NCBI GenBank assembly: GCA_003956705.1
Contig: QZCP01000690.1
Coordinates: 1 to 64,000, forward strand
Direction: 5' to 3'
DNA from: Brevipalpus yothersi
Lineage: Eukaryota; Arthropoda; Arachnida; Trombidiformes; Tenuipalpidae
DNA: 64,000 bases
Shown: in pieces, positions 11,601-23,021 of the stretch
Layout of the letters: each line of letters begins with the position of its first letter
Position numbering within the stretch: position 1 is the first letter of the stretch
Made by a program: the position numbers and the translations under genes
The notes under the pieces: model-generated
Databases searched by the model: none
What the model was told of the DNA's origin: nothing
What the model saw: only the letters and a program-made list of their open reading frames with translations

Positions 11601-13725
11601 TCAACCCTTACTACTTACCAAGAAGAAGAAGAAGAAGGAGAAGAAGCTGAACGATATTGAATCATAACGATATTGTTCGTGATCCTAATCTTTAACTCCT
11701 ATTTCTTACCATTAAATCATCACTCGTCATTGTTGCGTGTGAGGAGAGAGAGAGAAAGAGAGAGAGAGAAGAAAAAAATCTGCTCTTCTTACATGATGGA
11801 GATATCAGAAGGAAGTTAGTCAGAATTAATTTGATATGTGTGTGTGTGAAGTGTGTATGAACTCAGGTGGGCTTGACATTGTGTATGTGTGTGTGTGTGT
11901 GTAAGATGGAGAGGTATTCTTCTGAATGCTCTCAGGATCACTTATTCACATTTTTGAATGCCCGAAAAACGAATTTTTAACCCTTCAACCCGTGTCCTGG
12001 TACCCAATAGTGCAATAATAAAGAATGGGAACATGAAAAACATTGATTTTGTATGATTTTTGCCAGCTTTTTTGATCACGCAAATCACAACATGAAGGTC
12101 GATCTCCTTTCAAGCGAACCTAATTTAATTTACCGTTTTGTTTTGTTCGATTTTCAAGTATTATTATTACTACTACTGTACTATGGTTGGGACAGCTTCT
12201 TTTTGTAATAATTTTTGATTCAGGATGGCCTGGAAAACGATCACAATTGATTCATTTTCCTTTTGAACGGAAAAAATTTATAATAAAAAGATGTAGATCA
12301 TTGTGTCTAGTGTTTTTTTATCAGTTGTTAACACATTTCCTTTCGTTAAAACGGTGATGATTATGATTCATGATTCCCAGACTTCAAGGAGGACTGATGA
12401 TAGAGATCATTATAATCAATTAATTCGTTCCCTTATATGATGGAAGAGGAGGAAATAAATGAAATACACAAGCTTCTGGATGTAGGAGAATTTTTTCTTC
12501 TCTCAACAGTACTTGAACAAGGCTTATTCTACATGTATCAATGCTCTTTGCAAAAATAAGAAGACGAAGGAAGTGGAAGAGGATGAATACTCTTCAAATT
12601 TTGAATACTTCCTCATGAGCTCCTCTTAATGATGACAAATCAGAGAAACATGACGAAAGAGAGCAAAAAAAAAGAATGGAAACGATATTCAGACTGTATA
12701 ACATCTCACCTACTCAGGGTAACATGATCATAATCTCTTCCATCTTCAATCGCTCCTCTCACTACATCAGTCGCATACCATCATGATTAGAATAAATTCC
12801 TCCAATTATCAAGTAACATCAAATGTCGCCCACTGGTGCCTGTTTATCATCCAAATAGATGGAATATGTGCATGATTTATCGTCAAAATAACAACCATTG
12901 AGGTGTATATACCCAGGAAAGAGAGAGAGAGGGGGGAGAGATTGTTGTAATAAAATTAGCATTTTCAATTCTTGCCATTTTAGCAACTTTTGCCAATTCC
13001 AAATGCGACGGAATTGAAACATTGTCAAGCAAGCAACACATGAGATGGATTGATGAGGAGAGGAAGTGGTAAAGCTTCATTTGATTTAATCCCGAAACAC
13101 GATTGGATCCAAATTGATGCGAAAATGTGATCAAGGGTAAAATCCGTTCAATGGGTGCCAATCTAAAAATTTGATTCCAACTTATCCGCTTCACTTGCTA
13201 TCGGAATCAGTGAGAGCGAATCAAGTCTAGCCTGGTTAATTGTCCAAAATTGTTGTTCTTGTCACCATCATCAAGTTTAGCTAGTGTGTCTACTGTGCCT
13301 TTGCTTACCCTTGCTTACTTCCCAGAATAGTGATGATGTACCGATGATCCTCGAATGAGATCATGTCATTGAGAACAAGAAGGTTGCAAAAAGCCAAGAG
13401 AGAATCCCATTCAATTGGCAAGGTTTACTATCTTCACTCGTTCTCTCTCTCTCTTTCTTATACAATTCGAGAGAAAAAGTGGCTCAAAGTAGTAAGCAAG
13501 TCGTGATGATATTTCTTGCTCGAATCTGTGTGTGAATATTCCTGGGAAAAAAGAAAGAAATAGGACTATGATGAATGACGATGAACATCATCATCTGACG
13601 TCAGTAAGAGAGTTTCTCTGTAAAAAGACAAACCGAATGTTTCACCATGGATACATTGGAAAAAGTCTGAATCGGTGATTAACGGGCTTATATGAGCGCA
13701 TACAAGTCCTTGTTTTCTAGGATTT

Positions 13726-13727
<2 letters not shown>

Positions 13728-13758
<31 letters not shown>
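13728..13758. repeat. (CT)n microsatellite
   Basis: About 15 CT units, uninterrupted. Confidence 0.9.
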
Positions 13759-13762
<4 letters not shown>

Positions 13763-16150
13763 AATGCATCATAATACGTTTGCCAATTGCTTGATGGAAC
13801 GTGATTAGAGTCAATCAATGTGTGCTTAACAGTGGATCATTATCATCAGTTAAAAGTTTTTCTATCACAAGAAAGAATGGGAAGCTGAAGAATTTTAGCG
13901 TTACGCTTGAATATCTGTCGATTCTGTACGAATGGAGCTGATCGATTTGATTTTTTGCTATCAGTCGATGGAGCAAGATTTTGTGATGGATAAAAAATTG
14001 TTAATAAGATGCAAATAGTGCTTCAAGATTAGCTGATAAGCAGATTTTGGAGAGATTTTTCTAATAAGAAAAATAATCAGGAGTAACCATAATCTGAACC
14101 TTGTCCATGAGACAAGCTAATGAGAAGACTATCTGATACAAGAAGCAAAAATTTTTATCCCTAAGAAATGTTCACTTCAAATACATATTTGAGCACAAGT
14201 CTTTCAGTGACATAATTTAGGCCACGAACGTGCAAATCTCTTGACTGTGTGCTCATATATACATTTTGTATATTGCTTATTATCACTAAAATTCAATTCT
14301 CACCATATCCTCTCGCCTCCGCCACCAGAAAGTGAATATACACACATCGATGTAGTGTTTTGGGGGAGGAAGGAGGAGAGAGAGAAAAAAAAGGAAGGAT
14401 GCAGCAAGGAACGAAAATTGGATAATTTGCCAATTCACCAGATTTACTCAATTCACTTTGAGCACTCTCTTAACACTTGTGGAGCATTGGGGCAACTCAA
14501 CAGATGGGTTCCCAAAACTTTTTCGACATCCGCTTTTGTCAGCACTTTTTCGGATGACAAGTCATGATGAAGAGAAAAAAAGAGGGTAAAAAAGTCACTT
14601 CCAAGTCGTCGTAACTTTTCGTCACAAGTTGAAGGCTTTTGTGTGTGTGTATGTGAATGAGTAAACTAATGTATAACATAGTGATATAATCGGCTATTCT
14701 TGCCGATTCTTGCCGAATGATAGAAAAGTGGCTGAAAAATCTTGATTGTGAGTCATTCAAATGGTAAATAGGACAATGTGTGTAGTTGCTTTCATGATAG
14801 TCAATATTCGCTTGACATTGAACGAGTTGAATTCCAAATGATTCCACTCAATTGGTGCAGAACTTTCAGGGAGTGGACCAATACTAGTACACTTGCATTT
14901 CACTTTGGTCATCTTCTGGCTATCTTGGCACAAAGTTCTGAGATGCTATTTTCATGTGTTCATCCAAGTTTTTGGCACAAGATTTTGAGCTTTTTCAAAA
15001 AGCCAGTAACATGCATTCGAAAGCATTCCAAGTGTGCTTGGAGAGTGTTTTCTATTGAAATTTTTGTCATTGACCTCGAAGTCGGGCTTCGATTGTAGCG
15101 AAAACTTCAGACCAATCCATTCTCTATGGAAGGAAAGTTAGGAGAGAGAGAGAGAGCGAAAGGGGAAAAGATAATTAGCCAGTATACTTGACAATGATAC
15201 CGTGTAATAAAAAAAGTGAGTTGATAGATGCAATGTAATGATTTCGTAACAAATGTTCATGGTAACGAGAAAGAGAAAAAAAGGCCATGGTTTCAGATGA
15301 TTACAAGGCTTCGATTCTATTTCAGCATATAGGGAAGAGAGGCTTCACGGTTGAGGCTTAACAATTGGCCTGTCTTTTAATGGATATAAGATCGTGTCTT
15401 GTGAAGTCCGATGAAGGTGCTAGATTTTTTTCTTACTTTTCCATGATAAAATAACGATGAAAGTTCCCATAGATTTCGAAAAAGTTCATGGTTAGTGAAT
15501 TCTGTTTTATCATTGCACTCATCCGCCCAATCTTGAAAGATTGCCCAAAACATTTCAACTCTCTCAGTGAAATAATCAGCTGTAACCCCTTTTATCTTTT
15601 CTCTTTCATTTTCTCTCTATCTCTGCACAGTAATCCTCATTGCAGTAATCAAATCTAATTTCATGTCATATCGCAATCAACTTTCACCCCAAAAACTCAA
15701 CCCTATCTACTTGAGTCATCGACTCTTCATTTTCTTCCTCCTTAAGTCATTCCATATCACGATTTGGCAAGGAAACTTTGTCAAGAAGCGCCAAAATTAT
15801 CAAGGAAAAGATTAGTACAAGGAGGAGAGAGAAAGAATGAATTCGTGAGAATAAAAGTTATCAGACAGTGACATTTGACGAAAAAGATCATCTCTCACCA
15901 TGTCTTCCGGATTACCACATGAAGTAAAGTGAGCGTGATTGATCCATTGGTAGTGGCTTAATTGAGGTGTCTGTTGGTAGACAAAATTATTGAATAAAAA
16001 TTTGCCATGATAGTAAACTGGATTTTCAAGTGTATAACACTTGAAATACAGTTAAATGATCCTCTTCTCCACAATATCTTAGATCTTGTTAATATATATA
16101 GTTGAATAAATTTGATACTCTCCAGACTTTGATGAGATTATTCACATTTC

Positions 16151-16153
<3 letters not shown>

Positions 16154-16204
<51 letters not shown>
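16154..16204. repeat. (GA)n microsatellite
   Basis: About 25 GA units. It is the last long GA/CT tract in the window; none of comparable length occurs from here to 64 kb. Confidence 0.95.
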
Positions 16205-16208
<4 letters not shown>

Positions 16209-17709
16209 ATCGACTAACGGTTGTCGGCTTCTTTCAACAAGTCAATGTCTGATGTAGAAGAAAAAAAGTTGATGGCAGATCATTTTCTTGTGGGCTTGAA
16301 AGGGGCATTAATTTATTGTGTCAAAGGCATATAGCCTTTGTCCAATCGGGCAGAGTTAGTGAGTGGCTATAATGATGATCATATCGAGGTATGGATGAAT
16401 GTACTATCATTCCATGACTTGCCAAAGCGTAGGATTACTTGTACTCAAGATGTTCCCCAAGAACGATATCAAGTGTATGTTGCAAGTGAAGTCGACAAAC
16501 TGCTACACAACCACAAACGATTACATTTAATGCATATAAAAATATCTTCAAGTTGCATGATTTGCTTCCTGTTTGTAACTTTTTTTTCCTTCTCTCTCTT
16601 GTGGTATCATGAAAACGAATCAAATGGTATCGAAGTAATTAATGGCAATCGATACAAGATAGATCACCACAAGCCGGCGTTTTTGATCGTCTTTTGAGCT
16701 CTGAATGAATGAATGCTTGTGTGTGTGAATGTATGGTAAAAGGTATTGATGATGATCAACATGATGATGTCTTTTTTGTTTATTCATTAGAAGAGTGGGA
16801 AAAAGGGGCTAAAAAAAGGATAAAAGAGGAGATATTTTCAGACGAAAAATTTTTCAAGCAAATTGAGTGACACTAGTAGTAGTTGCGGAAAAAAAATGAA
16901 TTCGCGTGATGAAAACAGATTTAGATCCAAATTAATAGTGACTTTTTGGTCTTCATCTTCTATTTCCATTCATATACTCACACACATCAAATTCATTTCA
17001 AGTTCACCGAATATGAGTCCGCTTATACACATAGAATGAATGACTTCCATTCTTGGTACCAGTCACCCAATCATAAGCCAATGGTCAATACTCACAAATG
17101 TCATCATCAATAAGTATAAGTGACCAACAATCACGTCATAATCGGCCAATCGATCCATGCTGATTGTATGCTGACGTTCAACCGATCATGATCAGAGTTT
17201 TTTTTGCCCACTCTATCCAATCATAAATCATATACATTAACAAGAATGAAAATTTTATGACCACTACTACCACTACTACCATTACTACTACTTCTAACTC
17301 TAATCGATCAGTCGACCCAGTATTTTGAGAGCTGATGAAAGACAAAAGATCAGTCCTAAGAATCTTAATCGTGAATCATTCACCACACGCGATCAGATGA
17401 GGACAAGGTTGTACGTATGCGAGTGTGTGTGTATGTGTGTAAAGAGACCGCAAAGAAAGAAATTAAAGTTGATCAAATCGTTGATCGTGATTAAAGCCGT
17501 TAATCGTGATCAATTCGAGATCGAATCGAGATCGAATTCAACATGTACTTGCTACTGCCATCTAATGTAATGGTTTGCAAGTGTGATAAGTGAAAACTTT
17601 TCAGCTGTGTTTATGTTTATGTTGAAGTAAAATCATAACATCAAGTTAAATCGTGCTTGTGTTGATTAGAAGTGGGAATTAATTGAATTGATTAAGTAAA
17701 AGTGTTTTG

Positions 17710-18153
17710 ATGGAAAGTGAAGAACAATCGGTGGAAGGTGGATCTGAGCCATCTGAACAGGAGCCTGAATTTCCGGTCACATTTAGCTTTGCCAGTGCGG
17801 TGAACAATGTACCATTACACAATAATCAACCTCTTCCGTGGAAAAATCGTGTCAATTTGATCGGTGTCAAGTGTTCCAATCCAATTGTACATTTTTGTAG
17901 AAATTGTGAAAAACCAATATTGATTTATGGTCGATTGATACCGTGTAAGCATCCATACTGTTACAAGTGTGCTCGAGGATTCAGTCATCAGTGTCCCAAG
18001 TGTAATGAGAAAGTGATTAGAGTGGAAAAAAATAAATTGGGATCAGTTTTTGTGTGCGATTTCAAAAATTGTCAAAGAACTTATCTGAGTCGTCGAGATC
18101 TCCAAGCACACATACATCACCGGCATTCAAGACTTAATCAGCCATCAGTTTAG
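17710..18153 (+). CDS. CBLL1: Hakai/CBLL1-type RING E3 ligase, short form (147 aa)
   Basis: The protein starts at ATG 17710 and stops at TAG 18151-18153, with AATAAA at 18173. A short acidic N-terminus is followed by a RING finger with all eight ligands (C63, C66, C79, H81, C84, C87, C95, C98). The adjacent atypical C2H2 finger has C116, C121, H134 and H139 in the sequence TYLSRRDLQAHIHHRH. RING plus this finger form the HYB-type domain of Hakai, an E3 ubiquitin ligase first described for E-cadherin and a conserved part of the m6A-methyltransferase-associated complex. Family members I recall run to 300-500 residues with a long Pro/Gln-rich C-terminus. Here the frame ends eight residues after the finger and a polyadenylation signal follows at once, so the tail is absent or on unrecognised downstream exons. 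The coding part has no intron. Confidence 0.85.
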   Translation: MESEEQSVEGGSEPSEQEPEFPVTFSFASAVNNVPLHNNQPLPWKNRVNLIGVKCSNPIVHFCRNCEKPILIYGRLIPCKHPYCYKCARGFSHQCPKCNEKVIRVEKNKLGSVFVCDFKNCQRTYLSRRDLQAHIHHRHSRLNQPSV

Positions 18154-18179
18154 CTAATCAATATTCAACAAAAATAAAA

Positions 18180-19336
18180 AATCACCGAATCATCTCAGTG
18201 ATTCTTGTTTGGTCATTTATCACAGATTTTTTTATCCAAAATTATCTTGAATAAAGATGAAGATGAAAATATTCATTAAAGGTTCTACAATCATTAGAAT
18301 CATTAGCAGGTAGAAATTCCATCCTGAAACTTGGTGGAAATTCAGTTCTGATCCAGAAAATAATTTGAAATCCAATTTCGACTCAAGATTGAAAATTCTA
18401 GAAAAATAATGATAAGTCGCTATTCCATGACTTGAAAATAGAACTGATCGCAAATTCATAGCACCATAAAAGAGAAACTCTCATTTATCACAACTGTCAC
18501 TCTCAGAGTTGAAATTTTTCAGTCGAAGTTTCAACGTCAGTTATAACATAGAATCGCAATTTTGATGAGCTTTGACCAATTCTCCCTGATTTCGTAGCTT
18601 TTTTATTCCAAAATTGGATCGCTGAGCGTTGATATTGATCGGTTTTATTCTCAGAACCCCATACTAACCGATTCAATTGAGGGTGTATTTTCTAAACATT
18701 TTACAAATACATTCATAAATCTATGAGTGAGTGGACTAGAGCATTCAACTTCAAAAGTCTGTCAACCACCGACTCTTGCTTGGGTTGGGGTATTATTCAA
18801 TGAGATTAGAGATTTTCCCAGGTTGGTGAAGATTTTCGCGCGTGCTATAATCAATTCCAGTGCACTATGAAAAATGTTCTGTTAGTTGACTGCTCTGTTT
18901 TCAGCGGATCTTCTAAGCTGATCATCAGACGAGAACTTGAATCCAGTTCGATTGCAATCGTCATCACTCAATGCTGGATGCTTAAAAACCTCTGTAACTT
19001 GCCTAACTAAGATCGTTGTCTCCTCTATCTCTTCCAAAACAATTGAAAAATTCCTCACTCCGCTTGTAAAATTGTTTTCTACTGACCGGCTGAGTTGATG
19101 GATTCAGTCAATTGAGACTTTTAGTAATTCATAAACGAATAAGAGAGAAGTTCGATCATGGCATTTTAGGAGAAATCTCAAGCTTAATTCATGAAATCGA
19201 AGGTCGATTATTTTGATCTTCATTATCAGCGATAATGGTAATTTTATTCTTACTTTGCTGTACAGAGTAGCTGGTTTCAAGCTTTCTTAAATGACAGATG
19301 AGAAAATGAAAACATATGTACAATGATTTGTGCCAT
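18180..19336. other. Intergenic, convergent between Hakai (+) and Wntless (-)
   Basis: This is 1.15 kb without a recognisable coding frame. It must hold the 3' untranslated region of Wntless on the minus strand. Nothing else identified. Confidence 0.5.
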
Positions 19337-21436
19337 TTAATCGATGCTTTGATGAGCTGCTAGATCTTGAAGGAGTTGCATGTCACTTTTGCTGAGCTTG
19401 GAAAACTTGAAAGACTTGGGAGGATCTGATAGGGTTGATGTGTCCACAGTATTCTCATTAGTTTCATCCGAAGTCAACCGATTGAATTCAATTTCTTCTG
19501 AGAGATTGTCGAACTGCGATCCACGCTATAGGGAGGGAATTCAAGAAAAAATTTTAGTAAAATGTTAGATTAGTGTGGCAACTTACATCTTTGTGGGAGG
19601 GAGCATAAAGGATCATAAGTATGAGAATGTAGCAGTTCCACATGGCATATACAAAAGTGTACATGGCACTCGTCCATTGAATTCGCAAACTTTCTGTATA
19701 TTCGTCCTCCCAAAAGAATGTATCTCCCATTTGGGTCATTATATAGGCAATGAAAGTAGCAGCAGCTGAAAAGATGGTAGCGACTAGTAGAAAGTTGAAT
19801 CGATAGATAATTCCTTCATAGACCAGTCGTCTAGTGGATGACATGGCTGGGAGAGATGATCTTTTTGTGGCTATATTTTTTCTAACAAGCCATACTTGAT
19901 AGCATAGGAATAAGAAGTATGTGAGAGCAGCGAGTATGGCAGTGGAAATGAAGATGATTGCCGTAACAGATTCAACCTCCCAAATGGTGAAGAAAGGATC
20001 AATCCACTGAACACCTCTCTCTATGGAATCGAATACGAAGAGTAATGTAGATGCTGTGAGTATTATGCTCAAATCTCGATAGTATAGTGATAATCTTGAA
20101 CGCTGAATACCATCAAGAAGATGTTCACCAGTGAATATGCGCCAAAAGCAGAAAAGAGCGCAATGAAGAATTCCTTGTCGGATGTCACTCAGAAAATTCA
20201 TGAAACCAAGATCGAAAAATAGTGACAAATATTCTATTGGTACATTGAGTTGAGTGATAGCTACTCCAAGTACGAGTAGAGATTTTTCCAGAATCGAATT
20301 CTTTCGCCATAGCTTTCTGAGACGATTGTAGTACCACACTAAAGTTAGTAGGGTGATAGTGAAGAAGATACTTTTCAGGAAGAGGAAAACCTCTCCAAAT
20401 CCTCCATTCTGATGGATGACAACCATATTCAATTCACTTAGTTGGGAGTGATGAAGCTCTAAATAGAATAAATTAACAGAATACTCATTAAAACTACACT
20501 AGTACAAGAAGTGGCAAACTTTACCTGGTGCAGAGATGAATTGGAGATTGATCAGATAGTAATCGTAGTAGAGTGATTGCAGTTCGAAGAACTGAATAGC
20601 ACTACAATCATAAGCTATACCATCTTCGAGCTGAAAAATAGTGGATAATTCAAAGAATTAAACAAAAATTGACAATCCTTAGTCTATCTTACTTTTTCAT
20701 GAGGTAATTTACATGAGAGTTTACGCGATAATGAATCTTTTTTTGCAATGATTCTCCAATCAGAGTCAGAAATGTCTTTAGCGGCTAGCACTACCTTCAT
20801 CACCAAAGTTCCATTAAGATGCTCATAATCTGCCCCAGGTGAAGGGGTACCTCTGAACACAATTTCTGGTGTCAACATCGTGATCAAATAGGACATCCAT
20901 CTAGAATAGTCCAATTCTTGACCTTCACGAGGTCCAGGAATTTGGAATGCAAACACAGGCTTATCACTGAGGGGAAAAAAATAATTATCGAATCATTCCT
21001 CGATCTTTGATGCTCAAAGTATAACTTACGTTGCAGTTAAATTTTTTTCGCAGTTTTTCGAAATAATGCGACCTTTATCGATCTTGTCTCTAGGAATCGA
21101 AAGTTTGCCCTCATCACTTGGTACACACAAGCTTGCCATAATTTGCTCAGTATTCGATGGTGCAGGAGCTATATTGACCAAGTAAAAGAAATCATCAGAA
21201 AAAATTGTCCCAAAATGTTCAACAACACCGAAAACTCAAAAAGGACCCAAAATCCCATAAATTCGAGAAAACAAAGGGCAATAAAAAAGCAATAGAAAAA
21301 GAAAGAGAATAGTAAGAGCAATAAACTTACCAATAAAAGCGCCAATAAGAAAGGAGACGATGAGAAATGCCAATATCACGGACAGTACGCATATTAATTT
21401 GCGATTAGATAAATTTTCAAGTACTGTGCCTGCCAT
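19337..21436 (-). CDS. wls: Wntless (Wls/Evi/Sprinter), Wnt cargo receptor, 583 aa
   Basis: Six exons, read on the minus strand: 21436-21331, 21234-21030, 20966-20693, 20630-20525, 20458-19587 and 19525-19337. All junctions are GT-AG and the phases join into one frame. Exon 1 holds the N-terminal membrane segment (KLICVLSVILAFLIVSFLIG). Exons 2-4 form the lumenal domain, with VNIAPAPS, DKIDKGRIISKNC and AFQIPGPREGQELDYSRWM. Exon 5 starts just before VVIHQNGGFGEVF and encodes the seven-pass membrane core, including the family signatures DIRQGI, FLFLCYQVW, SSLPAMS and YAPSHK. The last exon is a hydrophilic cytosolic tail of about 62 residues, longer than I recall for human WLS (541 aa in total). 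Wntless carries lipidated Wnts from ER/Golgi to the cell surface. A GCCATCTA motif lies about 165 nt upstream of the start. Confidence 0.93.
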
Positions 21437-21599
21437 TATACACAATCAATACTAGTTGACACAATCAATTAATAATTTAAAAAAATCATCAAAATTTTGC
21501 ACCTCAATAAAACTCATACAATTTTTCATTCAGAATCAACTTGAAAAATTTTCAATGAAAAACTGTTTACCCACGTGACTACACCACTTTCCTCAATAA

Positions 21600-21613
21600 T
21601 GCCATCTATTGAG
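21600..21613. promoter_or_regulatory. GCCATCTA-type motif upstream of Wntless
   Basis: The sequence GCCATCTATTGAG lies upstream of Wntless and shares its GCCATCTA core with positions 17557 (upstream of Hakai) and 30812 (upstream of CLASRP). It is a possible insulator or promoter element; motif match only. Confidence 0.3.
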
Positions 21614-22124
21614 CAACATAATTAACTTGGGATCGTCACTAACGTTCGTTACGTTCGTTTTACAATCATTAATCATTAAAAATGAATCAATGAATGATAA
21701 CTTTGGATTGATCTACCATATTCTCCATGTTCTCATGTATTATCCTGATCAATCCGAACGATTCGTACCTGATGACTGAACTTGTACATCATACATCAAG
21801 AATATTGAAATTCACTTAATCTGCCAACGAACTTGGAGCATGATGGAGTGAAAGATTTTGGATCGAATTTTTATTCGAAACTAATGGCAAGGATAGGAAC
21901 TAGGATCCCAAAAAATATCCATCTCTCCATACTCTACTGGAAGAAAATGAGGAAAATAATATTTTGATCATTTTGTTTCAAAAATCACAATTCAAATGAA
22001 CATTTATTGGACGAACAACCATACACGAACACATTTTTGAAACATTCCAGACTATAATTCACGAATTAAACTAATGAACCAATGAAAGAAATTGATCATC
22101 TCAGATTTTAGAAGACAATTTCAT

Positions 22125-23021
22125 TCAGTTTCCGAGAGATTGACAATCTTTCTGATGAACACACTGGCCATTGGACTTGAGAATTTTACCTGGTGGACAT
22201 CCACATCCTTTTCGGCAACCATCTTCACAATTTTCACTTTGCACTTTGCCATAATTTTCGCATGTTACTGGACACTTACTATGACACTTATCATATACTT
22301 GATTGAATGGACAAATTAGCACTGGATTTTTTAGAATTTTGATTGCTTTCGGTTTATCATCCACAAGCTGTGCAGTTTTCATAGATCCCGTATTCTCATT
22401 AGTAGGTCCAGTATTCTGTGGCTCTGGTAACTGGCTGACCGTAGAAACTCCACCAGGGCCGGGCATTTGATTAGTCTGGTCTGACATTAGAGTTTCAGGG
22501 ATGAATGTGAGTGGTCCCTGGGATACATCGAGGCTAGGATTAGGTTTTCCCATTGTCGTTGGACTAGTTATTCGGCCCCGCATCAAATAAAAGTGTGTTT
22601 CACCGAACGAGCGCTGCATACATTCCGTTAGGGCCATAAAAGGGTTTGGCACTTTACTCATATCAGTAGGAATAACAGGATCGAGGGATCGAATTCGAAG
22701 GTTTTCATCATCAGCTCCATTACCTGCGAGCGCTTGTTTAGTCATTCCACCGATTTGAGTAATCACTCCATCGACTGCATCATTAACGTTATGGATGAAA
22801 ATCCCAGGAGCTCCATCCATTAAATCAACTGCATGAGTAAGAGGAGTTCCCTGGTCATAACTTCCAGCATTCCCGAATACAGGTGTAAATCTGACCTCTG
22901 GAAGAGGTTTGAGAGGTACACCAGGATCTGTATCAAGTATTGGATGAATAGTAGGTTGAGTTGGGTAGGAGAAACAGAATTCAATGGTCAAAAGCAGAAC
23001 ATTTAAATTGATGATTATCAT
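22125..23021 (-). CDS. Secreted 298-aa protein with C-terminal TIL domain
   Basis: Single exon, with ATG at 23021-23019 and stop at 22127-22125. A signal peptide (MIIINLNVLLLTIEFCFS) precedes a region of about 215 residues rich in Pro, Asp, Thr, Gln and Met, in which I recognise no domain. The C-terminus carries one TIL domain with ten cysteines (C237, 246, 250, 254, 265, 269, 273, 275, 287, 293) and a short SLGN tail. The domain resembles that of the 4.3-kb gene (CPxNQ, CPxTCEN, GCGCPxGK, GQC), suggesting a common origin. The long N-terminal region is unusual for small TIL inhibitors. It is most likely an extracellular or salivary protein; a protease target is possible but not shown. A candidate minus-strand AATAAA lies at 22008-22003. 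Confidence 0.8.
   Translation of the reverse strand: MIIINLNVLLLTIEFCFSYPTQPTIHPILDTDPGVPLKPLPEVRFTPVFGNAGSYDQGTPLTHAVDLMDGAPGIFIHNVNDAVDGVITQIGGMTKQALAGNGADDENLRIRSLDPVIPTDMSKVPNPFMALTECMQRSFGETHFYLMRGRITSPTTMGKPNPSLDVSQGPLTFIPETLMSDQTNQMPGPGGVSTVSQLPEPQNTGPTNENTGSMKTAQLVDDKPKAIKILKNPVLICPFNQVYDKCHSKCPVTCENYGKVQSENCEDGCRKGCGCPPGKILKSNGQCVHQKDCQSLGN

Larger units (their letters stand above)
7001..17300. other. Gene-poor stretch of about 10 kb
   Basis: AT-rich DNA with many short purine- or pyrimidine-rich runs, GA/CT microsatellites, a (TG)n cluster near 11838-11900 and a perfect 8-bp inverted repeat at 7138-7157. Frames of 60-119 codons occur, but none has a recognisable domain, coherent splice structure or signal peptide followed by plausible mature sequence. 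A 31-codon frame at 7412-7507 begins with a signal-peptide-like hydrophobic stretch downstream of a leader-like TTTGATTAATGTTCAGG motif and could be another relic of the secreted family. The region could hold regulatory DNA or long non-coding transcripts, which sequence alone does not show. Confidence 0.5.

Noticed and set aside
16338..16697. 119-codon plus-strand frame
   Set aside because: Starts without ATG support, contains no domain, and has a single internal hydrophobic stretch. No splice or expression context.
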